Shown here one piece after another: positions 1-11,390 of a stretch of 64,000 nt of DNA. Both the position numbers and the translations under genes were made by a program. The DNA is from Membranipora membranacea (taxonomy: Eukaryota; Bryozoa; Gymnolaemata; Cheilostomatida; Membraniporidae), in NCBI GenBank assembly GCA_914767715.1, contig OU612067.1, forward strand, positions 13,459,001-13,523,000, read 5' to 3'. Below the pieces are notes generated by a model. It was given only the letters and a program-made list of their open reading frames with translations. It was not told where the DNA came from and searched no databases. Position 1 is the stretch's first letter. The number at the start of each line of letters is the position of its first letter.

Positions 1-3000
1 CTCAATATCCAGAATATCGGAATCCTCGGATTAACTGGTGGGTAATAACGCTGACTTGAAATTTCGAAAAATATACCAAGGGAGGGTATTACGCTTTTTT
101 TTCGCTCAGATCAAAAAATAGATTTGCTTCCAACTCACCTCATAAGGAGGAGCAACTCCTGCTGATCTCAAATCTGCAAACCGTTTGGCTCTGCTGCTCC
201 TCATTCTCCGTCAGCGTTCGTTTTAATTAGGGTCACTTTTGCTAAAAAAAAACATGCCAAACGGCAGCATTGAAAAATTAAATCTCTGTTCGATTCTTCT
301 CAAACTCCGACCAGTTCAAGCTCTTATTGGCCTTACTCAAAATCCAGAATATCGGAATCCTCAGATTAACTGGTGGGTAATAACGCTGACTTGAAATTTC
401 GAAAAATATACCAAGGGAGGGTATCACGCTTTTTTTTCGCTCAGATCAAAAAATAGATTTGCTTCCAACTCACCTCATAAGGAGGAGCAACTCCTGCTGA
501 TCTCAAATCTGCAAACCGTTTGGCTCTGCTGCTTTTCATTCTCCGTCAGCGTTCGTTTTAATTAGGGTCACTTTTGCTAAAAAAAAACATGCCAAACGGC
601 ACCATTAAAAAATTAAATCTCTGTTCGATTCTTATCAAACTCCGACCAGTTCAAGCTCTTATTGGCCTTACTCAAAATCCAGAATATCGGAATCCTTGGA
701 TTAACTGGTGGGTAATAACGCTGACTTGAAATTTCGAAAAATATACCAAGGGAGGGTATCACGCTTTTTTTTGCCTCAGATCAAAAAATAGATTTGCTTC
801 CAACTCACCTCATAAGGAGGAGCAACTCCTGCTGATCTCAAATCTGCAACCCGTTTGGCTCTGCTGCTTTTCATTCTCCGTCAGCGTTCGTTTTAATTAG
901 GGTCACTTTTGCTAAAAAAAAACATGCCAAACGGCAGCATTGAAAAATTAAATCTCTGTTCGATTCTTATCAAACTCCGACCAGTTCAAGCTCTTATTGG
1001 CCTTACTCAAAATCCAGAATATCGGAATCCTCTGATTAACTGGTGGGTAATAACGCTGACTTGAAATTTCGAAAAATATACCAAGGGAGGGTATCACGCT
1101 TTTTTTTCACTCAGATCAAAAAATAGATTTGCTTCCAACTCACCTCATAAGGAGGAGCAACTCCTGCTGATCTCAAATCTGCAAACCGTTCGGCTCTGCT
1201 GCTTTTCATTCTCCGTCAGCAATCGTTTTAATTAGGGTCACTTTTGCTAAAAAAAAACATGCCAAACGGCGGCATTGAAAAATCAAATCTCTGTTCGATT
1301 CTTATCAAACTCCGACCAGTTCAAGCTCTTATTGGCCTTACTCAAAATCCAGAATATCGGAATCCTCGGATTAACTGGTGGGTAATAACGCTGACTTGAA
1401 ATTTCGAAAAATATACCAAGGGAGGGTATCACGCTTTTCTTTCGCTCAGATCAAAAAATAGATTTGCTTCCAACTCACCTCATAAGGAGGAGCAACTCCT
1501 GCTGATCTCAAATCTGCAAACCGTTTGGCTCTGCTGCTTTTCATTCTCCGTCAGCGTTCGTTTTGATTAGGGTCACTTTTGCTAAAAAAAGACATGCCAA
1601 ACGGCAGCATTGAAAAATTAAATCTCTGTTCGATTCTTATCAAACTCCGACCAGTTCAAGCTCTTATTGGCCTTACTCAAAATCCAGAATATCGGAATCC
1701 TCGGATTAACTGGTGGGTAATAACGCTGACTTGAAATTTTGAAAAATATACCAAGGGAGGGTATCACGCTTTTTTTTCGCTCAGATCAAAAAATAGATTT
1801 GCTTCCAACTCACCTCATAAGGAGGAGCAACTCCTGCTGATCTCAAATCTGCAAACCGTTTGGCTCTGCTGCTTTTCATTCTCCGTCAGCGTTCGTTTTA
1901 ATTAGGGTCACTTTTGCTAAAAAAAAACATGCCAAACGGCAGCATTGAAAAATTAAATCTCTGTTCGATTCTTATCAAACTCCGACCAGTTCAAGCTCTT
2001 ATTGGCCTTACTCAAAATCCAGAATATCGGAATCCTCGGATTAACTGGTGGGTAATAACGCTGACTTGAAATTTCGAAAAATATACCAAGGGAGGGTATC
2101 ACGCTTTTTTTTCACTCAGATCAAAAAATAGATTTGCTTCCAACTCACCTCATAAGGAGGAGCAACTCCTGCTGATCTCAAATCTGCAAACCGTTCGGCT
2201 CTGCTGCTTTTCATTCTCCGTCAGCGTTCGTTTTAATTAGGGTCACTTTTGCTAAAAAAAAAACATGCCAAACGGCAGCATTGAAAAATTAAATCTCTGT
2301 TCGATTCTTATCAAACTCCAACCAGTTCAAGCTCTTATTGGCCTTACTCAATATCCAGAATATCGGAATCCTCGGATTAACTGGTGGGTAATAACGCTGA
2401 CTTGAAATTTCGAAAAATATATCACGCTTTTTTTTCGCTCAGATCAAAAAATAGATTTGCTTCCAACTCACCTCATAAGGAGGAGCAACTCCTGCTGATC
2501 TCAAATCTGCAAACCGTTTGGCTCTGCTGCTTTTCATTCTCCGTCAGCGTTCGTTTTAATTAGGGTCACTTTTGCTAAAAAAAAACATGCCAAACGGCAG
2601 CATTGAAATATTAAATCTCTGTTCGATTCTTATCAAACTCCGACCAGTTCAAGCTCTTATTGGCCTTACTCAAAATCCAGAATATCGGAATCCTCGGATT
2701 AACTGGTGGGTAATAACGCTGACTTGAAATTTCGAAAAGTATACCAAGGGAGGGTATCACGCTTTTTTTTCGCTCAGATCAAAAAATAGATTTACTTCCA
2801 ACTCACCTCGTAAGGAAGAGCAACTCCTGCTGATCTCAAATCTGCAAACCGTTTGGCTCTGCTGCTTTTCATTCTCCGTCAGCGTTCGTTTTAATTAGGG
2901 TCACTTTTGCTAAAAAAAAACATGTCAAACGGCAGCATTGAAAAATCAAATCTCTGTTCGATTCTTATCAAACTCCGACCAGTTCAAGCTCTTATTGGCC

Positions 3001-4007
3001 TTACTCAAAATCCAGAATATCGGAATCCTCGGATTAACTGTTGGGTAATAACGCTGACTTGAAATTTCGAAAAATATACCAAGGGAGGGTATCACGCTTT
3101 TTTTTCGCTCAGATCAAAAAATAGATTTGCTTCCAACTCTCCTCATAAGGAGGAGCAACTCCTGCTGATCTCAAATCTGCAAACCGTTTGGCTCTGCTGC
3201 TTTTCATTCTCCGTCAGCGTTCGTTTTAATTAGGGTCACTTTTGCTAAAAAAAAACATGCCAAACGGCAGCATTAAAAAATTAAATCTCTGTTCGATTCT
3301 TATCAAACTCCGACCAGTTCAAGCTCTTATTGGCCTTAGTCAAAATCCAGAATATCGGAATCCTCGGATTAACTGATGGGTAATAACGCTGACTTGAAAT
3401 TTCGAAAAATATACCAAGGGAGGGTATCACGCTTTTTTTTCGCTCAGATCAAAAAATAGATTTGCTTCCAACTCACCTCATAAGGAGGAGCAACTCCTGC
3501 TGATCTCAAATTTGCAAACCGTTTGGCTCTGCTGCTTTTCATTCTCCGTCAGCGTTCAATTTAATTAGGGTCACTTTTGCTAAAAAAAACCATGCCAAAC
3601 GGCAGCATTGAAAAATCAAATCTCTGTTCGATTCTTATCAAACTCCGACCAGTTCAAGCTCTTATTGGCCTTACTCAAAATCCAGAATATCGGAATCCTC
3701 GGATTAACTGGTGGGTAATAACGCTGACTTGAAATTTCGAAAAATATACCAAGGGAGGGTATCACGCTTTTTCTCGCTCGGATCAAAAAATATATTTGCT
3801 TCCAACTCACCTCATAAGGAGGAGCAACTCCTGCTGATCTCAAATCTGCAAACCGTTTGGCTCTGCTGCTTTTCATTCTCCGTCAGCGTTCGATTTAATT
3901 AGGGTCACTTTTGCTAAAAAAAAACATGCCAAACGGCAGCATTGAAAAATTAAATCTCCGTTCGATTCTTATCAAACTCCGACCAGTTCAAGCTCTTATT
4001 GGCCTTA
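1..4007 (+). repeat. HOR-A copy 1 (12 monomers)
   Basis: First visible copy of a multi-monomer unit. Tags in order include GGGTATTACG (about 93), CACCATT in place of CAGCATT (about 600), CTCTGATT (about 1031), GTCAGCAATCG (about 1217), TTTTGATTAGGG (about 1560), a monomer shortened by about 13 bp near 2,418, CTCGTAAGGAAG (about 2,808), ACTGTTGGG (about 3,038), GGCCTTAGTC (about 3,337) and ACTGATGGG (about 3,373). The same series recurs from 4008 and 8015. The total is 12 x 335 minus 13 bp. It carries one monomer (about 600-900) that copy 2 lacks. Confidence 0.9.
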
Positions 4008-7000
4008 CTCAATATCCAGAATATCGGAATCCTCGGATTAACTGGTGGGTAATAACGCTGACTTGAAATTTCGAAAAATATACCAAGGGAGGGTATTACG
4101 CTTTTTTTTCGCTCAGATCAAAAAATAGATTTGCTTCCAACTCACCTCATAAGGAGGAGCAACTCCTGCTGATCTCAAATCTGCAAACCGTTTGGCTCTG
4201 CTGCTCCTCATTCTCCGTCAGCGTTCGTTTTAATTAGGGTCACTTTTGCTAAAAAAAAACATGCCAAACGGCAGCATTGAAAAATTAAATCTCTGTTCGA
4301 TTCTTCTCAAACTCCGACCAGTTCAAGCTCTTATTGGCCTTACTCAAAATCCAGAATATCGGAATCCTCAGATTAACTGGTGGGTAATAACGCTGACTTG
4401 AAATTTCGAAAAATATACCAAGGGAGGGTATCACGCTTTTTTTTCGCTCAGATCAAAAAATAGATTTGCTTCCAACTCACCTCATAAGGAGGAGCAACTC
4501 CTGCTGATCTCAAATCTGCAACCCGTTTGGCTCTGCTGCTTTTCATTCTCCGTCAGCGTTCGTTTTAATTAGGGTCACTTTTGCTAAAAAAAAACATGCC
4601 AAACGGCAGCATTGAAAAATTAAATCTCTGTTCGATTCTTATCAAACTCCGACCAGTTCAAGCTCTTATTGGCCTTACTCAAAATCCAGAATATCGGAAT
4701 CCTCTGATTAACTGGTGGGTAATAACGCTGACTTGAAATTTCGAAAAATATACCAAGGGAGGGTATCACGCTTTTTTTTCACTCAGATCAAAAAATAGAT
4801 TTGCTTCCAACTCACCTCATAAGGAGGAGCAACTCCTGCTGATCTCAAATCTGCAAACCGTTCGGCTCTGCTGCTTTTCATTCTCCGTCAGCAATCGTTT
4901 TAATTAGGGTCACTTTTGCTAAAAAAAAACATGCCAAACGGCGGCATTGAAAAATCAAATCTCTGTTCGATTCTTATCAAACTCCGACCAGTTCAAGCTC
5001 TTATTGGCCTTACTCAAAATCCAGAATATCGGAATCCTCGGATTAACTGGTGGGTAATAACGCTGACTTGAAATTTCGAAAAATATACCAAGGGAGGGTA
5101 TCACGCTTTTCTTTCGCTCAGATCAAAAAATAGATTTGCTTCCAACTCACCTCATAAGGAGGAGCAACTCCTGCTGATCTCAAATCTGCAAACCGTTTGG
5201 CTCTGCTGCTTTTCATTCTCCGTCAGCGTTCGTTTTGATTAGGGTCACTTTTGCTAAAAAAAGACATGCCAAACGGCAGCATTGAAAAATTAAATCTCTG
5301 TTCGATTCTTATCAAACTCCGACCAGTTCAAGCTCTTATTGGCCTTACTCAAAATCCAGAATATCGGAATCCTCGGATTAACTGGTGGGTAATAACGCTG
5401 ACTTGAAATTTTGAAAAATATACCAAGGGAGGGTATCACGCTTTTTTTTCGCTCAGATCAAAAAATAGATTTGCTTCCAACTCACCTCATAAGGAGGAGC
5501 AACTCCTGCTGATCTCAAATCTGCAAACCGTTTGGCTCTGCTGCTTTTCATTCTCCGTCAGCGTTCGTTTTAATTAGGGTCACTTTTGCTAAAAAAAAAC
5601 ATGCCAAACGGCAGCATTGAAAAATTAAATCTCTGTTCGATTCTTATCAAACTCCGACCAGTTCAAGCTCTTATTGGCCTTACTCAAAATCCAGAATATC
5701 GGAATCCTCGGATTAACTGGTGGGTAATAACGCTGACTTGAAATTTCGAAAAATATACCAAGGGAGGGTATCACGCTTTTTTTTCACTCAGATCAAAAAA
5801 TAGATTTGCTTCCAACTCACCTCATAAGGAGGAGCAACTCCTGCTGATCTCAAATCTGCAAACCGTTCGGCTCTGCTGCTTTTCATTCTCCGTCAGCGTT
5901 CGTTTTAATTAGGGTCACTTTTGCTAAAAAAAAAACATGCCAAACGGCAGCATTGAAAAATTAAATCTCTGTTCGATTCTTATCAAACTCCAACCAGTTC
6001 AAGCTCTTATTGGCCTTACTCAATATCCAGAATATCGGAATCCTCGGATTAACTGGTGGGTAATAACGCTGACTTGAAATTTCGAAAAATATATCACGCT
6101 TTTTTTTCGCTCAGATCAAAAAATAGATTTGCTTCCAACTCACCTCATAAGGAGGAGCAACTCCTGCTGATCTCAAATCTGCAAACCGTTTGGCTCTGCT
6201 GCTTTTCATTCTCCGTCAGCGTTCGTTTTAATTAGGGTCACTTTTGCTAAAAAAAAACATGCCAAACGGCAGCATTGAAATATTAAATCTCTGTTCGATT
6301 CTTATCAAACTCCGACCAGTTCAAGCTCTTATTGGCCTTACTCAAAATCCAGAATATCGGAATCCTCGGATTAACTGGTGGGTAATAACGCTGACTTGAA
6401 ATTTCGAAAAGTATACCAAGGGAGGGTATCACGCTTTTTTTTCGCTCAGATCAAAAAATAGATTTACTTCCAACTCACCTCGTAAGGAAGAGCAACTCCT
6501 GCTGATCTCAAATCTGCAAACCGTTTGGCTCTGCTGCTTTTCATTCTCCGTCAGCGTTCGTTTTAATTAGGGTCACTTTTGCTAAAAAAAAACATGCCAA
6601 ACGGCAGCATTGAAAAATCAAATCTCTGTTCGATTCTTATCAAACTCCGACCAGTTCAAGCTCTTATTGGCCTTACTCAAAATCCAGAATATCGGAATCC
6701 TCGGATTAACTGTTGGGTAATAACGCTGACTTGAAATTTCGAAAAATATACCAAGGGAGGGTATCACGCTTTTTTTTCGCTCAGATCAAAAAATAGATTT
6801 GCTTCCAACTCTCCTCATAAGGAGGAGCAACTCCTGCTGATCTCAAATCTGCAAACCGTTTGGCTCTGCTGCTTTTCATTCTCCGTCAGCGTTCGTTTTA
6901 ATTAGGGTCACTTTTGCTAAAAAAAAACATGCTAAACGGCAGCATTAAAAAATTAAATCTCTGTTCGATTCTTATCAAACTCCGACCAGTTCAAGCTCTT

Positions 7001-8014
7001 ATTGGCCTTAGTCAAAATCCAGAATATCGGAATCCTCGGATTAACTGATGGGTAATAACGCTGACTTGAAATTTCGAAAAATATACCAAGGGAGGGTATC
7101 ACGCTTTTTTTTCGCTCAGATCAAAAAATAGATTTGCTTCCAACTCACCTCATAAGGAGGAGCAACTCCTGCTGATCTCAAATTTGCAAACCGTTTGGCT
7201 CTGCTGCTTTTCATTCTCCGTCAGCGTTCAATTTAATTAGGGTCACTTTTGCTAAAAAAAACCATGCCAAACGGCAGCATTGAAAAATCAAATCTCTGTT
7301 CGATTCTTATCAAACTCCGACCAGTTCAAGCTCTTATTGGCCTTACTCAAAATCCAGAATATCGGAATCCTCGGATTAACTGGTGGGTAATAACGCTGAC
7401 TTGAAATTTCGAAAAATATACCAAGGGAGGGTATCACGCTTTTTCTCGCTCGGATCAAAAAATATATTTGCTTCCAACTCACCTCATAAGGAGGAGCAAC
7501 TCCTGCTGATCTCAAATCTGCAAACCGTTTGGCTCTGCTGCTTTTCATTCTCCGTCAGCGTTCGATTTAATTAGGGTCACTTTTGCTAAAAAAAAACATG
7601 CCAAACGGCAGCATTGAAAAATTAAATCTCCGTTCGATTCTTATCAAACTCCGACCAGTTCAAGCTCTTATTGGCCTTACTCAAAATCCAGAATATCGGA
7701 ATCCTCGGATTAACTGGTGGGTAATAACGCTGACTTGAAATTTCGAAAAATATACCAAGGGAGGGTATCACGCTTTTTTTTCACTCAGATCAAAAAATAG
7801 ATTTGCTTCCAACTCACCTCATAAGGAGGAGCAACTCCTGCTGATCTCAAATCTGCAAACCGTTCGGCTCTGCTGCTTTTCATTCTCCGTCAGCGATCGT
7901 TTTAATTAGGGTCACTTTTGCTAAAAAAAAACATGCCAAACGGCAGCATTGAAAAATTAAATCTCTGTTCGATTCTTATCAAACTCCGACCAGTTCAAGC
8001 TCTTATTGGCCTTA
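4008..8014 (+). repeat. HOR-A copy 2 (monomer lost and another gained)
   Basis: It begins with the same CTCAATATCC tag as position 1. Up to about 4,450 it matches copy 1 at offset 4007; after about 4,515 it matches at offset 3672. One monomer has therefore been removed and a hybrid monomer is left at 4,450-4,515. The matched part is almost identical to copy 1; substitutions I noticed are T to C (2925 versus 6597) and C to T (3261 versus 6933). A further monomer at about 7,683-8,014, with TTTCACTCAG and CAGCGATCG, has no equivalent at the end of copy 1. The overall length is therefore again 4,007 bp. Confidence 0.85.
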
Positions 8015-11000
8015 CTCAATATCCAGAATATCGGAATCCTCGGATTAACTGGTGGGTAATAACGCTGACTTGAAATTTCGAAAAATATACCAAGGGAGGG
8101 TATTACGCTTTTTTTTCGCTCAGATCAAAAAATAGATTTGCTTCCAACTCACCTCATAAGGAGGAGCAACTCCTGCTGATCTCAAATCTGCAAACCGTTT
8201 GGCTCTGCTGCTCCTCATTCTCCGTCAGCGTTCGTTTTAATTAGGGTCACTTTTGCTAAAAAAAAACATGCCAAACGGCAGCATTGAAAAATTAAATCTC
8301 TGTTCGATTCTTCTCAAACTCCGACCAGTTCAAGCTCTTATTGGCCTTACTCAAAATCCAGAATATCGGAATCCTCAGATTAACTGGTGGGTAATAACGC
8401 TGACTTGAAATTTCGAAAAATATACCAAGGGAGGGTATCACGCTTTTTTTTCGCTCAGATCAAAAATAAGATTTGCTTCCAACTCACCTCATAAGGAGGA
8501 GCAACTCCTGCTGATCTCAAATCTGCAAACCGTTTGGCTCTGCTGCTTTTCATTCTCCGTCAGCGTTCGTCTTAATTAGGGTCACTTTTGCTAAAAAAAA
8601 ACATGCCAAACGGCACCATTAAAAAATTAAATCTCTGTTCGATTCTTATCAAACTCCGACCAGTTCAAGCTCTTATTGGCCTTACTCAAAATCCAGAATA
8701 TCGGAATCCTTGGATTAACTGGTGGGTAATAACGCTGACTTGAAAATTCGAAAAATATACCAAGGGAGGGTATCACGCTTTTTTTTGCCTCAGATCAAAA
8801 AATAGATTTGCTTCCAACTCACCTCATAAGGAGGAGCAACTCCTGCTGATCTCAAATCTGCAAACCGTTCGGCTCTGCTGCTTTTCATTCTCCGTCAGCA
8901 ATCGTTTTAATTAGGGTCACTTTTGCTAAAAATAAACATGCCAAACGGCGGCATTGAAAAATCAAATCTCTGTTCGATTCTTATCAAACTCCGACCAGTT
9001 CAAGCTCTTATTGGCCTTACTCAAAATCCAGAATATCGGAATCCTCGGATTAACTGGTTGGTAATAACGCTGACTTGAAATTTCGAAAAATATACCAAGG
9101 GAGGGTATCACGCTTTTCTTTCGCTCAGATCAAAAAATAGATTTGCTTCCAACTCACCTCATAAGGAGGAGCAACTCCTGCTGATCTCAAATCTGCAAAC
9201 CGTTTGGCTCTGCTGCTTTTCATTCTCCGTCAGCGTTCGTTTTGATTAGGGTCACTTTTGCTAAAAAAAGACATGCCAAACGGCAGCATTGAAAAATTAA
9301 ATCTCTGTTCGATTCTTATCAAACTCCGACCAGTTCAAGCTCTTATTGGCCTTACTCAAAATCCAGAATATCGGAATCCTCGGATTAACTGGTGGGTAAT
9401 AACGCTGACTTGAAATTTTGAAAAATATACCAAGGGAGGGTATCACGCTTTTTTTTCGCTCAGATCAAAAAATAGATTTGCTTCCAACTCACCTCATAAG
9501 GAGGAGCAACTCCTGCTGATCTCAAATCTGCAAACCGTTTGGCTCTGCTGCTTTTCATTCTCCGTCAGCGTTCGTTTTAATTAGGGTCACTTTTGCTAAA
9601 AAAAAACATGCCAAACGGCAGCATTGAAAAATTAAATCTCTGTTCGATTCTTATCAAACTCCGACCAGTTCAAGCTCTTATTGGCCTTACTCAAAATCCA
9701 GAATATCGGAATCCTCGGATTAACTGGTGGGTAATAACGCTGACTTGAAATTTCGAAAAATATACCAAGGGAGGGTATCACGCTTTTTTTTCACTCAGAT
9801 CAAAAAATAGATTTGCTTCCAACTCACCTCATAAGGAGGAGCAACTCCTGCTGATCTCAAATCTGCAAACCGTTCGGCTCTGCTGCTTTTCATTCTCCGT
9901 CAGCGTTCGTTTTAATTAGGGTCACTTTTGCTAAAAAAAAAACATGCCAAACGGCAGCATTGAAAAATTAAATCTCTGTTCGATTCTTATCAAACTCCAA
10001 CCAGTTCAAGCTCTTATTGGCCTTACTCAATATCCAGAATATCGGAATCCTCGGATTAACTGGTGGGTAATAACGCTGACTTGAAATTTCGAAAAATATA
10101 TCACGCTTTTTTTTCGCTCAGATCAAAAAATAGATTTGCTTCCAACTCACCTCATAAGGAGGAGCAACTCCTGCTGATCTCAAATCTGCAAACCGTTTGG
10201 CTCTGCTGCTTTTCATTCTCCGTCAGCGTTCGTTTTAATTAGGGTCACTTTTGCTAAAAAAAAACATGCCAAACGGCAGCATTGAAAAATTAAATCTCTG
10301 TTCGATTCTTATCAAACTCCGACCAGTTCAAGCTCTTATTGGCCTTACTCAAAATCCAGAATATCGGAATCCTCGGATTAACTGGTGGGTAATAACGCTG
10401 ACTTGAAATTTCGAAAAGTATACCAAGGGAGGGTATCACGCTTTTTTTTCGCTCAGATCAAAAAATAGATTTGCTTCCAACTCACCTCGTAAGGAAGAGC
10501 AACTCCTGCTGATCTCAAATCTGCAAACCGTTTGGCTCTGCTGCTTTTCATTCTCCGTCAGCGTTCGTTTTAATTAGGGTCACTTTTGCTAAAAAAAAAC
10601 ATGCCAAACGGCAGCATTGAAAAATCAAATCTCTGTTCGATTCTTATCAAACTCCGACCAGTTCAAGCTCTTATTGGCCTTACTCAAAATCCAGAATATC
10701 GGAATCCTCGGATTAACTGTTGGGTAATAACGCTGACTTGAAATTTCGAAAAATATACCAAGGGAGGGTATCACGCTTTTTTTTCGCTCAGATCAAAAAA
10801 TAGATTTGCTTCCAACTCTCCTCATAAGGAGGAGCAACTCCTGCTGATCTCAAATCTGCAAACCGTTTGGCTCTGCTGCTTTTCATTCTCCGTCAGCGTT
10901 CGTTTTAATTAGGGTCACTTTTGCTAAAAAAAAACATGCCAAACGGCAGCATTAAAAAATTAAATCTCTGTTCGATTCTTATCAAACTCCGACCAGTTCA

Positions 11001-11390
11001 AGCTCTTATTGGCCTTAGTCAAAATCCAGAATATCGGAATCCTCGGATTAACTGATGGGTAATAACGCTGACTTGAAATTTCGAAAAATATACCAAGGGA
11101 GGGTATCACGCTTTTTTTTCGCTCAGATCAAAAAATAGATTTGCTTCCAACTCACCTCATAAGGAGGAGCAACTCCTGCTGATCTCAAATCTGCAAACCG
11201 TTTGGCTCTGCTGCTTTTCATTCTCCGTCAGCGTTCGTTTTAATTAGGGTCACTTTTGCTAAAAAAAAACATGCCAAACGGCAGCATTGAAAAATTAAAT
11301 CTCTGTTCGATTCTTATCAAACTCCGACCAGTTCAAGCTCTTATTGGCCTTACTCAAAATCCAGAATATCGGAATCCTCGGATTAACTGG
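8015..11390 (+). repeat. HOR-A copy 3 (different monomer lost)
   Basis: It starts with the same CTCAATATCC and GGGTATTACG tags and keeps the CACCATT monomer (about 8,615) that copy 2 lost. The CTCTGATT monomer is missing. The unit at about 8,700-8,900 has the TTTTGCCTCAG tag of one copy-1 monomer followed by the CCGTTCGGC and CAGCAATCG tags of the next, so the join lies between about 8,790 and 8,865. The shortened monomer recurs near 10,105, and CTCGTAAGGAAG, ACTGTTGGG, GGCCTTAGTC and ACTGATGGG follow. The final tags of copies 1 and 2 (GTTCAATTTAATT, TTTCTCGCTCGGATC) are absent. Confidence 0.8.

Noticed and set aside
145-160. AAGGAGGAG in the monomer as a ribosome binding site
   Set aside because: The sequence is eukaryotic satellite DNA and no coding frame follows consistently.
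231-236. TTAGGG in each monomer as telomeric sequence
   Set aside because: Only one hexamer per 335-bp unit, never in tandem.
3616-3902. Recurrent 61-86-codon reading frames throughout the satellite (for example the 86- and 63-codon frames here and their copies up to 48,781)
   Set aside because: They occur on both strands of the same bases, start mostly at GTG/TTG, and are broken by single-base indels in most monomers. Their recurrence follows from the tandem repeat and not from selection on a protein.
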